From assembly GCA_035948315.1 (NCBI GenBank), contig DASZJG010000095.1, forward strand, positions 62,001 through 126,000: a stretch of 64,000 nucleotides of DNA, given 5' to 3'. The translations under genes and the position numbers were made by a program. This document shows, in pieces, positions 1 through 9,003 of the stretch. How positions within the stretch are numbered: the first letter of the stretch is position 1; every line of letters starts with the position of its first letter. The notes beneath the pieces were generated by a model. It made no database searches and had not been told where the DNA came from. It saw nothing but the letters and a program-made list of their open reading frames with translations. Source of the stretch: CAJCJE01 sp035948315 (GTDB lineage Bacteria; Actinomycetota; Actinomycetes; Mycobacteriales; Pseudonocardiaceae).

Positions 1-113
1 CGCCGAGGTGGATTTCCTTTCCCGACAGCGATACTGGCCGAATCGAAGGTCCAATCGGGGTGTGGTACTAGTTTCAGCGTCGTCCGCGCCGCACCACCGA
101 AGGAGAATCGGCC

Positions 114-416
114 GTGGTCCTGGAGATCACCCTGCTCGACGTCGTTCCCGGTCAGGAGGAGGCGTTCGCCGGCGCGTACCGGCAGGCCCACCATCTGCTG
201 ACCGCGTCGGACGGGTGCATCAGCGCGCGGATGACCAGAGGCGTGGAGACGCCGAGCCGGTTCGTCGGCATCGTCGCGTGGGAGTCGGTGGACGATCATC
301 TGGAAAATTTCCAGAAAACCGAGCGTTACCAGCGGTACCGCGATCTGCTTGTCCGCTATCTCGCCGCGCCGCCGGTCGTCGAGCACTTCACCGACATTGG
401 AATTCGCTCCTTCTGA
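114..416 (+). CDS. antibiotic biosynthesis monooxygenase (ABM) domain protein
   Basis: A 100-aa single-domain protein of the ABM / dimeric alpha-beta barrel type. Features seen: an N-terminal strand (VLEITLLDVVPGQEEAF), a helix, a 'GCISARMTRGVETPSRFVGIVAWESVDDH' core (split here by description only as strand-strand-helix) and a C-terminal strand ending in VVEHFTDIG. Such proteins are small cofactor-independent oxygenases or quinone/polyketide-binding proteins; the substrate here is unknown. GTG at 114 is preceded by AAGGAG at 100-105, which fixes the start. It stands 73 bp upstream of a STAND gene on the same strand, so co-transcription is possible. Bases 1-113 show no gene I can support. Confidence 0.8.
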   Translation: MVLEITLLDVVPGQEEAFAGAYRQAHHLLTASDGCISARMTRGVETPSRFVGIVAWESVDDHLENFQKTERYQRYRDLLVRYLAAPPVVEHFTDIGIRSF

Positions 417-489
417 TTGTCTACAACACGCCTCCTGACGTATCGTCGATTTTCGCGGAAAATAATCGGGCCGATTTCGGGGGTGTGCC

Positions 490-2514
490 GTGGCGGATCA
501 GGCACGTCCGGCGAACGCGATCACCGGCGACGTGTCCGGCCAGGCCGTGCAGGCCGGCACCATTCACGGTGACGTGCATTTCCACCAACCGCCCGCGGAC
601 GCAGGCGCGGTGGTCCCGCGTCAACTGTTGACCCCGCCGAGCAACTTCGCCAACCGCGCCATCGAACTGTCCACATTGGATAAAATGCTGTCGGGCAGAG
701 GGCCTGCCGTCGTCGTGTTGAAAGGCCCTGGTGGCGTCGGCAAAACCGCATTGGCACTGCACTGGCTCGATCGGCTCGCCGGCACCTTCCCGGACGGGCA
801 ACTGTATGCGGACCTGACGTTGTCCGACGGCGAACCCGTTCTTGTCGACGACATTCTCGGCCAGTTCCTGCGCGCCCTTGGCGTCGCGCCGCACCGCGTG
901 CCGGCCGGTCTCGCCGAGCGCGCCGCGCTGTATCGCTCGGTCACCGCGGGTCTGCGGCTCGCGGTGCTGTTGGACGACGCCGTGTCGGCCGGGCAGGTGC
1001 GCGTATTGCTGCCCGCGTCGAGGGGTGCGGTGGTGGTGACCAGTAGACGCGCGCTGGCCGGTCTTCTCGCGGCAGGCGCGCTCAGCCTGCCGATCGATCC
1101 ACTGGACGAGCAGTCCGCGCTCGACCTGCTCGGCGGCAGCATCGGCACGGCCCGCGTCGACGAGGAGGCCGTGCCGGCCCGGCAACTCGTCGGCCTGTGC
1201 GCGGGTCTGCCGCTGGCGCTGTGCGTCGCCGGTGCCCGGGTCGCGCTGCGCCCACGCAGGCCGCTGACGCGTCTCGTTGCCGAACTCGTCGACGAGCGCA
1301 GGCGCCTTGACGCGCTGTCGGTGTCCGACGACCTGTCCGTGCGCACCACCTTCGACCTCGCCTATGCCGGCCTTTCGGCTGGCCAGCAACGCGTCTACCG
1401 CGCCATGGGCGTCCATCCGGGGGTGCGGTTCGGCCCCGAGGTCATCGCCGCCGCGACCGGCTCGTCTGCTGAGCAGTTGATCGAGGAACTGGTCGACGCG
1501 AGCCTGGTCGAGGAGGTCGCGGACGGCCGCTACCGGCTGCACGACCTGGTCCGGGTGCACGCCCGCGACCAGGCCGACCACGTCGAGCGCACCGAGTTCC
1601 TGCGCCGGATCGTCGGCTGGTACCTGCACGCGACCCGGGCGGCCGCCGCCCTCGTCATGCCGGCCCGAGCGGTCCTGACCGCCGACACCGACGGCACCCT
1701 CCCGGACGGCCTTGACGACCTCGCCTCGGCCTTGGCCTGGTTGGAAACCAACCGCCCCACCCTGATCGAGGTCATCCGCGCCGCCGTCGACGCGCAGCGT
1801 TCCCACGAGGCGTATCTGCTCGCCGACGCGTTGCAGACGCTGTTCATCGTGCACCGGCACGACCGAGACGTGGTCACGGTCGGCGAGGCCGTACTCGAAC
1901 GGCTCGACGACCCGGTCGCGGTCACCAGGATGCGCAAACGCGTCGCCCGCGCCTATGCCGTCCTCGGCGACGAACAACGCGCGCTCGCCCACGCCACCGA
2001 CCTGCTGAGCACCGCTCGGCACCGGCACGACCGCAGGGGCGAGGCGAACGCCCTGCGCAGCCTCGCCCTCCTGCACGCCCGTTTCGACCAGCGCACTGCC
2101 GCCGTGGCCGAGTACGAGGCCGCGCTGGTCATCCTGCGTGACCTCGGTCAGGATCGCGCCCGCGCGCTGTCCCTGGTCGATCTCGGCCTGACCCTGCTCG
2201 AACTCGACCGCTGCGCCGACGCCGCCGACCGACTCACCGAGGCCCGACACGCCTTCGGCCAACTCGACGCACCGGACGAGTTCAACGAGGCCCGCGCCGA
2301 CGCGGCCCTCGGCGCGGCCCTCGCCGGCACAGGTTCGCTCGCCCCGGCCCGCCTGCTGCTGGCCGACGCGCTGCGCAGGTTCACCGCGCAGCACGCCGAC
2401 CACGAAACCGCCCGTACCCACCGCTGGCTGGCCGACCTCGCCCGACGCGTCGGCGACGAGGAAGCGGCCTGCGAACACACCGAGGCCGCGGCCCGACTCG
2501 GCGAAACCGGCTGA
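490..2514 (+). CDS. STAND NTPase (NB-ARC + TPR) with N-terminal RHIM/BASS-like motif
   Basis: A 674-aa NLR-like protein. Residues 10-30 carry ITGDVSGQAVQAGTIHGDV, a motif resembling the bacterial amyloid signalling sequences reported in NLR/effector pairs and the animal RHIM. The NB-ARC domain follows: Walker A GPGGVGKT (79-86), Walker B hydrophobics ending L161-D162-D163, sensor VVTSR (R186), GLPL motif (238-241). Residues about 430-670 are tetratricopeptide-type helical repeats. In this family ATP-driven oligomerisation clusters the N-terminal motif, which templates a partner. No partner gene lies next to it; a protein at 49815-50165 carries a matching C-terminal motif. GTG start at 490; the ribosome-binding site is weak. 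There is no DNA-binding domain, so it is not an AfsR-type regulator. Confidence 0.85.
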   Translation: MADQARPANAITGDVSGQAVQAGTIHGDVHFHQPPADAGAVVPRQLLTPPSNFANRAIELSTLDKMLSGRGPAVVVLKGPGGVGKTALALHWLDRLAGTFPDGQLYADLTLSDGEPVLVDDILGQFLRALGVAPHRVPAGLAERAALYRSVTAGLRLAVLLDDAVSAGQVRVLLPASRGAVVVTSRRALAGLLAAGALSLPIDPLDEQSALDLLGGSIGTARVDEEAVPARQLVGLCAGLPLALCVAGARVALRPRRPLTRLVAELVDERRRLDALSVSDDLSVRTTFDLAYAGLSAGQQRVYRAMGVHPGVRFGPEVIAAATGSSAEQLIEELVDASLVEEVADGRYRLHDLVRVHARDQADHVERTEFLRRIVGWYLHATRAAAALVMPARAVLTADTDGTLPDGLDDLASALAWLETNRPTLIEVIRAAVDAQRSHEAYLLADALQTLFIVHRHDRDVVTVGEAVLERLDDPVAVTRMRKRVARAYAVLGDEQRALAHATDLLSTARHRHDRRGEANALRSLALLHARFDQRTAAVAEYEAALVILRDLGQDRARALSLVDLGLTLLELDRCADAADRLTEARHAFGQLDAPDEFNEARADAALGAALAGTGSLAPARLLLADALRRFTAQHADHETARTHRWLADLARRVGDEEAACEHTEAAARLGETG

Positions 2515-2533
2515 CGGCGCCCCGGCGCCGGGC

Positions 2534-3460
2534 TCAGCGCAGGCGGATGATGTTCGGCAGGCCGTGCTCCGCCCGCAACGTGGCCAACTGCCCGGCCGAC
2601 ACCGCCCGCGTCCGCTCCGGCGGCGCGCCGATGAACCACCCCGCGGTCAGCACCGCGTGCCGTGCCGCGTCGATCGGGTCGCCGCTCGCCACGTAGTGGT
2701 GCGTGAACGAGCCGAGCAGCGTGTCGCCCGCGCCGTTGAGATACCGGACGCCGCGCGGCGTGGTCGGCCGTACCCGCCAGATCTCGCCGCTGTCCCGAAC
2801 GCCGACCACCGCGCCCTCCGCGCCGCAGCCGACCAACACGACCGGCGTGCCGAACCGCTGCCACACCTGGCCGACCCAGTCCTCCGGCGAACCGGGCAGA
2901 TCCTCGTGCGAGCAGGCCAGCACGTGCGCGTCGGCCATCCACGGTTGGTTGTGTTCGCTGTCCACGCTGCTGATGATGTGCAGGTCGGTCGCGAAGGGCA
3001 GACCGCGCTCGACCGCGACCGGGATCAGCGGCCGGGTGAACTCGATGTTGGTCAGCACCGCGAAAGCACAGTCCTCGGCCGCCTTCGCGAACAGCGGAGC
3101 CGGATAGCGCAGGCGCGGCGTCGACCGCAGGTCGCTCACGCCCGCCCGGGTGCCGTCCCGGTCGTAGAGCACGACCGCGCGCGGCTGGACCGCGCACCGC
3201 AAGGTGGTCGGCCCGAACAGCCCGTGCCGGCGCAGCGCCGAGATCGCCACCGCGCCGAGCGGGTCGCCGCCGACGTAGGTGGCGAACACGACCTCGTCGC
3301 CGAGTTCCTGCAGCGTCCGCGCCACCTGCCAGCCGGTACCGGCCGGGGCCACGCTCAGTCCGCCGTTGTCCACGGCGCTGGACACCAACGGCACCGGAAA
3401 CCGTTCGACCTGCCGGCTGACGCTGATGTTCAGCACGCCGGCCACCACGATCCTGTTCAT
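2534..3460 (-). CDS. PfkB-family carbohydrate/nucleoside kinase
   Basis: A 308-aa ribokinase-fold (PfkB) kinase. The signature LNGAGDTLLGSF (241-252) contains the anion hole and the catalytic base D246. The N-terminal half has the sugar-binding glycines (DNGG at 31-34, AGTGWQVART at 40-49). The phosphoacceptor cannot be told from sequence. I chose the ATG at 3458-3460 rather than an upstream codon because a GAGGAGGGG ribosome-binding site lies 4-12 bases before it, within the preceding small gene. It is the last gene of a three-gene minus-strand operon in which each stop overlaps the next start by ATGA, which suggests translational coupling and a shared job, perhaps modifying a sugar or glycan precursor. 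Confidence 0.88.
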   Translation of the reverse strand: MNRIVVAGVLNISVSRQVERFPVPLVSSAVDNGGLSVAPAGTGWQVARTLQELGDEVVFATYVGGDPLGAVAISALRRHGLFGPTTLRCAVQPRAVVLYDRDGTRAGVSDLRSTPRLRYPAPLFAKAAEDCAFAVLTNIEFTRPLIPVAVERGLPFATDLHIISSVDSEHNQPWMADAHVLACSHEDLPGSPEDWVGQVWQRFGTPVVLVGCGAEGAVVGVRDSGEIWRVRPTTPRGVRYLNGAGDTLLGSFTHHYVASGDPIDAARHAVLTAGWFIGAPPERTRAVSAGQLATLRAEHGLPNIIRLR

Positions 3461-3633
3461 CGTTCCCCTCCTCGAATGACGACGCACGCGATCAGACAAC
3501 CCGGGTAGCGCCGCACCAGCTCCTCGGCCAGACATGCCGCCGCGGCAGCGGTTTCGGCGTCGGCGAGGATGATGTCCGCGCAGTGCAACCAGTTGCTCGG
3601 CGAATCCTCGCTCGCCACCACGAACTCGGTCAT
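3457..3633 (-). CDS. 58-aa protein of unknown function, coupled between GT-like and kinase genes
   Basis: A small ORF joined by 4-base ATGA overlaps both to the stop of the upstream gene (3630-3633) and to the start of the downstream kinase (3457-3460). This double coupling is the main evidence that it is translated. The product begins MTEFVVASEDSPSNW, has an alanine-rich helix (DAETAAAAACLAEELV) and ends in a strand (CLIACVVIRGG), with three cysteines (18, 34, 46 approximately). I recognise no family. It could be a subunit or adaptor of the kinase or of the glycosyltransferase-like protein. Confidence 0.6.
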   Translation of the reverse strand: MTEFVVASEDSPSNWLHCADIILADAETAAAAACLAEELVRRYPGCLIACVVIRGGER

Positions 3634-4790
3634 GGTGCGATCACCGCCTCGACGACCGGTGCGCTCGCCGGTTCGGGCAGGTCGAGCAGGCGGTACATGT
3701 CCGCGCGCAGCCGCCGATGTGCTTGTCCCGGCAAGGAAGTGAGCCGCTCGCGCACGCCGTCGGCCAGGTCGCCGTTCGGCTCGGGCTGTTCGTCGATCGG
3801 CAGTCCCGGCCGCCATGGTGTCGCGTGCGCGCGCAAGTACTCCTGCGCCGAGCCGGGCGCCAGCGCCGCGCCGGTATCGACGTAGCGGACCGACCGACCG
3901 ATCGCGGCCGCGTAGGTGGCCACCGAGCCGTGGTCGCCGACGACCTGGTCCGCGGCCACCAGCACGCCACGCCAGTCCATCGTCGGCTCGATCAACATCA
4001 GCCCGGCCGCCCGCGCCCGCGCCAACCAGGCCCGCAACTGGCGCCTGCCATGCGCCCACGCCGCGGGATGCAGCTGCACGGCCACCCGGAACCGCGCCGG
4101 ATCGAGCGCACACGCGATATCCGTGACCAGATCGGGAAAGCGGCCGAACAACCCGTTCGGCCCCCAGGTCGAGGCGACCAGCACCAGCTGCTGATTCGCT
4201 TCGACGCCGAGCGCGGACCGATATGAATCGCGTCGGTGCAGGCTCGCGCACAACCGGTCGTAGCACGGATCGCCCGCCACCACCGCTACCGGCATTGCCG
4301 CCGGACACTGCGCGGCCAGCAGGTCGAGCTGCGCCTCGTGCGACAACACGATCGACGCCGGCAGCACTCGCCCCTCGGCGACGAGTTCGTTGCGGTCCAA
4401 CCCGTACACCGCGCCCAGCGCCGAGGGCGCGCGCTTCCCGTAGCCCGCGCCGTGCGGCATCACCAGTACCGGCGCGTGCAGTCGCGCGATGCTGCTGCAC
4501 GACGCGGCCAACGCGAGATCGAATCGCTCACGGGTCGCCTGTCGCCACGGAATGATCGCCGCGCCGATATCGTGCAGAAAGCGCGGCACGTCCGCGTCGA
4601 AAACCTCGGGTGCGGCCGTGAAAACCACCTGAATTCGCGGATCCGATTCGACAAGATCAATGATGTCGAGCAGGCGTTGACCCGCGACAATAGTGTGAAC
4701 CGCCGCGAGCACGGTCCGCGCGGTCGTCCTGGTCAACCATTGTGGCGCGTCGATGCCGACCGGCAGCTGCGCCCAGTTCCCTTCCTCCAT
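3630..4790 (-). CDS. GT-B/CDP-glycerol glycerophosphotransferase-like protein
   Basis: A 386-aa soluble protein with a two-lobed Rossmann layout. Lobe 1 ends near 'VMPHGAGYGKR' and lobe 2 contains 'VLVASTWGPNGLFGRFPDLV' followed by 'VAVQLHPAAW' and a C-terminal 'VVGDHGSVATYAAAIGR' loop. This HP...GD.GS pattern is typical of the nucleotide-binding lobe of TagF/CDP-glycerol glycerophosphotransferase-like and UDP-GlcNAc epimerase-like GT-B proteins. The substrate is unknown. ATG at 4790 follows a GGAGGGG ribosome-binding site, almost identical to that of the kinase downstream. It is the first gene of the coupled minus-strand operon (GT-like, 58-aa protein, PfkB kinase). Confidence 0.6.
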   Translation of the reverse strand: MEEGNWAQLPVGIDAPQWLTRTTARTVLAAVHTIVAGQRLLDIIDLVESDPRIQVVFTAAPEVFDADVPRFLHDIGAAIIPWRQATRERFDLALAASCSSIARLHAPVLVMPHGAGYGKRAPSALGAVYGLDRNELVAEGRVLPASIVLSHEAQLDLLAAQCPAAMPVAVVAGDPCYDRLCASLHRRDSYRSALGVEANQQLVLVASTWGPNGLFGRFPDLVTDIACALDPARFRVAVQLHPAAWAHGRRQLRAWLARARAAGLMLIEPTMDWRGVLVAADQVVGDHGSVATYAAAIGRSVRYVDTGAALAPGSAQEYLRAHATPWRPGLPIDEQPEPNGDLADGVRERLTSLPGQAHRRLRADMYRLLDLPEPASAPVVEAVIAP

Positions 4791-5080
4791 CGTCGTTCCC
4801 CTCCGAGTTCGCCAAGAATGTCGGAGCGAGAATGCGTGGCAGTGTGGGTCATTTTCGTCGCGGTCGAGGGTTCATTTCACTGACATCGCAGGTCACATGC
4901 CATGGACGCGTGCTCGACCGGTCCTGAAGCTGTCAACTCGATGTCAGGAAGCGGTCAGGCCACTCGAAAGGACCATCGAAAGCAACAGGTTGGTCTCATT
5001 GTTCTTCAAAACCGCGCGCGCCCCGGAATAGGCGCGCGAAACTTGCCGGTGGTCCTGACGTCCGGCGAGGGGCGGCGCTG
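4791..5080. other. divergent intergenic region (290 bp)
   Basis: Separates the minus-strand GT-like/kinase operon from the plus-strand SARP regulator, so it must hold both promoters. I see GTCA-containing repeats at about 4936-4960 (TGTCAACTCGATGTCAGG, then GGTCAGG), which could be regulator half-sites, but no promoter hexamers I would defend. Confidence 0.4.
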
Positions 5081-8011
5081 GTGTTGATCAGCGTTTTTAC
5101 CATATTGGGTCGCGTGGCGTATTCCGTCAGCGGCGAACGACGCGCGGATTGGCCACCGAAGCTCCAGGCGGTCGTCGGCGCGCTGCTGATTCACGCCGGC
5201 CGTCCGATATCCCGCACCCAACTCGCGCGATGGGTGTGGCCGGAGGAGGAGATACCGGCGAGCCTCAGCGGCACGCTGCACACCTATACCGGCCGGATCA
5301 GGAGAATCCTCGAGCACGCCGACGGTGGCGCGAAACTGGTCGGCGACGCGGGCATGCTCCGCATCGACGTCGACCCGAACCTGGTCGACTACCACGTGTT
5401 CCGCGTGACCGCCGACGAGGCGCGCACCGCCCTGCGTCGAGGAGAACCTCGGCGCGCGCTGGCCAGGGCGTCGGCCGCGATCGAACTGTGGCAGCGGGAA
5501 GGTCCGCTGGCCGGCCTGTCCTCGGCCAAGGTCGACAACTGGCGGCGCGGCGTGATCGACGACGAATGGCTGCCCGCACAGGACACCCTGCTGTCCGCGC
5601 TGCTGCGACTCGGCGAATTCCGGCAGGCGCAGGTTCGCCTGAACGAGCTGCAACGCGACCATCCCGACAGTCATCTGCTCATCGCGCGCCGCCTGGAAAC
5701 CCTGCACGGCCTTGGCAATCTCGACGAGGCAACACGCTACTTCAGCGTCAAGCGGAAAATGTTGCTGGCGCAAGGAGAAGACGTCGCCGCCGACGAACTC
5801 ACCCGGCTGCACGAACGCTCGCTCAATCGAGTAGCGACCACATCGGTTGTCATCGAACAACTCCCACCCGCGCCGCGTCCGCTCCGACACCACCTCCCGC
5901 CCGATGTCCGGACGTTCGTCGGGCGCGAGACATATCTGGCCAAGCTCGACGCGGTGGCCGTGAGCGCGACCGGCACGCGTCGGCCCAGCCTGGTCGTCCT
6001 CGACGGTCAGCCCGGCGTCGGCAAGACCGCGCTCGCGTTGCACTGGGCGCACCGGCTCGGCACCGGCGAAGCCGTTTTCTACTACGATCTCCAGGGTTTC
6101 AGCGCCGGCCCGCCGCACGAGGCCGACGAGGTCATCGACGAACTCCTCGCCGCGCTCGACTACCCGGTCGAACGCCTCGCCACCCCGACCCAACGCCGCC
6201 GCAAACTCCGCGACCTGCTCGCCGAACGCCCACTGACCGTGGTCCTGGACAACGTCGCCAAATCCGGGTCCGTCCGCGACCTGCTGCCGCTGCTGACCGA
6301 CTGCACGGTCCTGCTCACCAGCCGGCAGCGCCTGACCGGCCTGCAAACCCTGCTGCACGCCAACTCCCTGCCGATCACCCCGCTCGCCACGCACGAGGGC
6401 GCCGCCCTGCTCACCGAACTGATGGGCCGACGAGCCGAACGCGCCCCGCAGACCGTCACCACGCTCGCCCAACTCAGCGGCGGCCTGCCGATGGCCTTGC
6501 AGGTCATCGCCCATCACGCCGAACAACACCCTGACGTCCCGCTCACCGCGATCATCGACGACCTGCGCGACGTGACCACCCTGCTCAGCATCGGCGAGGA
6601 CGGCGACCTGCCGGCCGTCAGCCTCCGCGCGTCGTTCGAGATGTCCTACAACAAGCTGTCCCCGATCGAACAGGATCTGTTCGCGACCATCGCCCTGCAC
6701 CCCGGCCACGAGATCAGCCTCCCCGCCGCCGCCGCGCTGGCAGGCCAACCGCTCGGCACGGTCCGCAAAGGACTGGACGCGCTGTCCGGCGCGCACATGC
6801 TCGAACCCACCAGCAACAGCATCCGCCGCTACCGAATGCACGACCTGCTCCGCTCGTTCGGCCAGGAACGCGCGACAGGCAGGGACGCGGCGACCAACGA
6901 CAACGCGCAACTGCGCCTGCTCAGCTGGTACCTGCACGGCAGTTTCCGCGCCTGCCGCACGATGTTCCCGCATCAGCTGCGCCCCAGCCTGTTGCCGATC
7001 GAACTCGATGTGGTTCCCATGGACTTCGTGACCGACCGGCGAGCGAATTCCTGGCTGCTCGAGGAGAAGGACAACCTCTTGGACGTGATCGCATGGGCCG
7101 AGCGCCGTCATCCGTCCTATGCGGCCAGGCTGCCGTTCAACCTGTACCGAACGCTGCGCCAGTACGGCCACTACGCGGAGGCGCGGGACGCGCTGCGGGT
7201 CGCCATCGACGCGGCCCAGATCATCGGCGATCTCGAACTGGAGGCCGCCTCGCGGCACGACCTGGGCCAGATCCTGCTCGCCGTGCGCGAGCCGGCCGCG
7301 GCGAGCCGGGAGTTCCTGCGTGCGGCGGCACTCGCCCAACGGGCGCGCAGCGAGGCCGGCATCACCATGTCCACCTACAGCCTGGCCGGCATCGCGGTCC
7401 GGGAAGGCCATTTCGACGAAGGCATTGAGCTGTACCAAAACGCGCTGGACCGAGCGGTGTCGGCGAACCTGGTGGAATCGCAGTCGGCCATTCTGTTGAT
7501 GCTCGGTCAGGCATATCGCTGCGAAAATGAGCGAGCGAAGGCTTTTCCCTATCTCAAACAGGCATTGTGGTTGGCCGGCACATTGCACCATTCCCATTTG
7601 CTCATCAAAACGCTGGTTCCGCTCGCCGAGGTGTGCGCGGAACTCGGCGACCGCGCCAACGCCCAGGCGCACGCGGGGCGGGCGCTGCGGCTGCTGATCG
7701 ACAGCGAGGACCTGGAGGAGGCCCCGGCCGTCTTCCTGGCGCTGGCCAGGGTAGATACGGCACTCGGCCGGCACCAGGACGCCAAACGATATGCGCGGCA
7801 GGCGCTCCGGTTCGCCAGGGAGCGTAAGAACGTGCCCGCCGAGGCCGAGTCGCTGGAGGTCCTCGCGGACATCCTCCTCGTGCTCAAGTCACGAGAAGGC
7901 GCAGGTGAGGGCTGGACGCTGGCCCGCGAGATCCTGCTGGACCTGAGCGACCGTGACGGCATTGCACGGCTCGAAAGCAAACTTGCCACATTGGGGACAT
8001 CGGCCGCCTGA
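5081..8011 (+). CDS. AfsR/SARP-family regulator: winged helix-BTAD-NB-ARC-TPR
   Basis: A 976-aa multidomain regulator. Residues 1-95 form an OmpR-type winged helix typical of SARPs (ISRTQLARWVW, then SLSGTLHTYTGRIRRIL). Residues about 100-250 are the bacterial transcriptional activation domain. An NB-ARC ATPase follows: Walker A GQPGVGKT at about 309-316, Walker B LTVVLDN, sensor LLTSR, GLPM box. TPR-type repeats fill about 680-970. Relatives such as AfsR activate secondary-metabolite genes by binding direct repeats upstream of -10 elements; the trigger sensed by the TPR part is usually unknown. GTG at 5081 is preceded by GAGGGGCGG. No biosynthetic cluster lies within the window next to it, so its target is unclear. 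Confidence 0.9.
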   Translation: MLISVFTILGRVAYSVSGERRADWPPKLQAVVGALLIHAGRPISRTQLARWVWPEEEIPASLSGTLHTYTGRIRRILEHADGGAKLVGDAGMLRIDVDPNLVDYHVFRVTADEARTALRRGEPRRALARASAAIELWQREGPLAGLSSAKVDNWRRGVIDDEWLPAQDTLLSALLRLGEFRQAQVRLNELQRDHPDSHLLIARRLETLHGLGNLDEATRYFSVKRKMLLAQGEDVAADELTRLHERSLNRVATTSVVIEQLPPAPRPLRHHLPPDVRTFVGRETYLAKLDAVAVSATGTRRPSLVVLDGQPGVGKTALALHWAHRLGTGEAVFYYDLQGFSAGPPHEADEVIDELLAALDYPVERLATPTQRRRKLRDLLAERPLTVVLDNVAKSGSVRDLLPLLTDCTVLLTSRQRLTGLQTLLHANSLPITPLATHEGAALLTELMGRRAERAPQTVTTLAQLSGGLPMALQVIAHHAEQHPDVPLTAIIDDLRDVTTLLSIGEDGDLPAVSLRASFEMSYNKLSPIEQDLFATIALHPGHEISLPAAAALAGQPLGTVRKGLDALSGAHMLEPTSNSIRRYRMHDLLRSFGQERATGRDAATNDNAQLRLLSWYLHGSFRACRTMFPHQLRPSLLPIELDVVPMDFVTDRRANSWLLEEKDNLLDVIAWAERRHPSYAARLPFNLYRTLRQYGHYAEARDALRVAIDAAQIIGDLELEAASRHDLGQILLAVREPAAASREFLRAAALAQRARSEAGITMSTYSLAGIAVREGHFDEGIELYQNALDRAVSANLVESQSAILLMLGQAYRCENERAKAFPYLKQALWLAGTLHHSHLLIKTLVPLAEVCAELGDRANAQAHAGRALRLLIDSEDLEEAPAVFLALARVDTALGRHQDAKRYARQALRFARERKNVPAEAESLEVLADILLVLKSREGAGEGWTLAREILLDLSDRDGIARLESKLATLGTSAA

Positions 8012-8484
8012 ATTCGTCTGACCGGGGCGAATTCCGATGCGATCGTTTGCGTAACCGACCGTTCGGTTTCCAGATGAGCGGTCTGTCGTCCCGACAGGTC
8101 AGGTTCCGGGGGAGCTTTGGCTGGCAGGGTGGACCAGTGTGGTCGCTGGCATTGCGTATCGCGCCAGAGGTGTGCTTTGATTCCCCGCGTTGATCAACGC
8201 GACGCACCTATCGGATTCAAGAGAAGGACACCCAGGTGTTTGGCAAGACTACTCTTTGGCTGGTACATGCCCTTGCGACGCTTGCAACCGCGGCCGCGGC
8301 CTTCCCCTGCATGTGGGAGCCCTTTGTGCGGATGTTGACTCGGGTGTAGCCACTGAGCGTGTGTACCCGGCCGACATGTGCACTCGATGGTGTTGCCCGG
8401 GTAGGGTGATGTGACCGGCGCGGGCCGCCCGTCCACATGGCGCGGCCCGCACCGGACAGAAAATGATGGATCAATGACGAAATG
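8012..8484. other. 470-bp region with one candidate small ORF
   Basis: Between the SARP gene and a minus-strand secreted-protein gene. A 7-bp perfect inverted repeat (GAATTCG at 8010-8016, CGAATTC at 8028-8034) overlaps the SARP stop but lacks a T-run, so I do not call a terminator. The only ORF with a ribosome-binding site is at 8236-8349. Nothing else recognisable. Confidence 0.4.
8236..8349 (+). CDS. candidate 37-aa hydrophobic small protein
   Basis: GTG at 8236 lies 9 bases after a GAGAAGGA ribosome-binding site (8221-8228). The product has a charged start (MFGKT), one hydrophobic stretch of about 18 residues (LWLVHALATLATAAAAF, residues 7-23) and a basic tail ending MLTRV. It could be a single-pass membrane peptide or an exported peptide. 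Support is limited to the ribosome-binding site, the hydrophobic pattern and position in an otherwise empty gap; no family is recognised. Confidence 0.3.
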   Translation: MFGKTTLWLVHALATLATAAAAFPCMWEPFVRMLTRV

Positions 8485-9003
8485 TCAGGCGCAATTCACC
8501 GTGGTCGATGGCGGTGCGTCGAAGGTCGCGCCCTCATTGTTGGTGTCGCTGTTGTATTCGTCATAATCGTAGAATGTGAAGCCAATGGTCTGCGTGCCGC
8601 AGGCGGAATCCGGGAGCACCTCGTAGGTCAGCGTGACCGTCTGGCTCGCGCCGGGTGCGATGGGCGGATTGTCGTACCACTCAACGGTTTTGCCCGCGAG
8701 GTCGCACCAGCTGTCGTTACCGGAGCAGCTCTGGAAGGCGAAGTCGAGGCCGGTTTCGTTGCTGGTGGGCCAGTCCGGGCTCAGTGACTCGTAGGTGAAG
8801 TTGACGTCGGTCGACTGGGTGTTCGTGAACTGGACCGTGATGCTGACGGTTTGGCCCGGTGTCACGGATGTGGCGCCGATCGTGACGGCGATTCCGGGGG
8901 TGGCGGGGGCTGCGGAGGCGGGGGCGGACAGGCCGAGCACACTGACGGCGACGGTGGCGATGATGACAAATAATCTTCGTCTGAGGCGAGTTTTTGTTGG
9001 CAT
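8485..9003 (-). CDS. secreted beta-sandwich protein of unknown function
   Basis: A 172-aa exported protein. The start is the ATG at 9001-9003, directly before a classical signal peptide: KTRLRRR, a hydrophobic core (LFVIIATVAVSVLGL) and an ASA-AP cleavage site near residue 34. The mature part resembles an Ig-like/DUF11-type fold (VTPGQTVSITVQFTNT, APGASQTVTLTYEVL) with four cysteines likely forming two disulfides (SCSGNDSWC, DSACG, VNC). No catalytic motif is visible. Leucine 11 is encoded by TTA (8971-8973, complement), a rare codon here. It may bind cell-wall or extracellular polymers; that is a guess. Confidence 0.75.
   Translation of the reverse strand: MPTKTRLRRRLFVIIATVAVSVLGLSAPASAAPATPGIAVTIGATSVTPGQTVSITVQFTNTQSTDVNFTYESLSPDWPTSNETGLDFAFQSCSGNDSWCDLAGKTVEWYDNPPIAPGASQTVTLTYEVLPDSACGTQTIGFTFYDYDEYNSDTNNEGATFDAPPSTTVNCA

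Noticed and set aside
421..2478. Long minus-strand ORF opposite the STAND gene
   Set aside because: It is a mirror frame of a GC-rich gene with low-complexity Arg/Gly/Val composition; the plus strand encodes clear NB-ARC motifs.
5006..7774. 922-aa minus-strand ORF opposite the SARP gene
   Set aside because: Same reason: no domain pattern, and the opposite strand has a full SARP-NB-ARC-TPR protein.
8010..8034. GAATTCG/CGAATTC hairpin as terminator of the SARP gene
   Set aside because: The stem is short and AT-containing, with an 11-base loop and no T-run.
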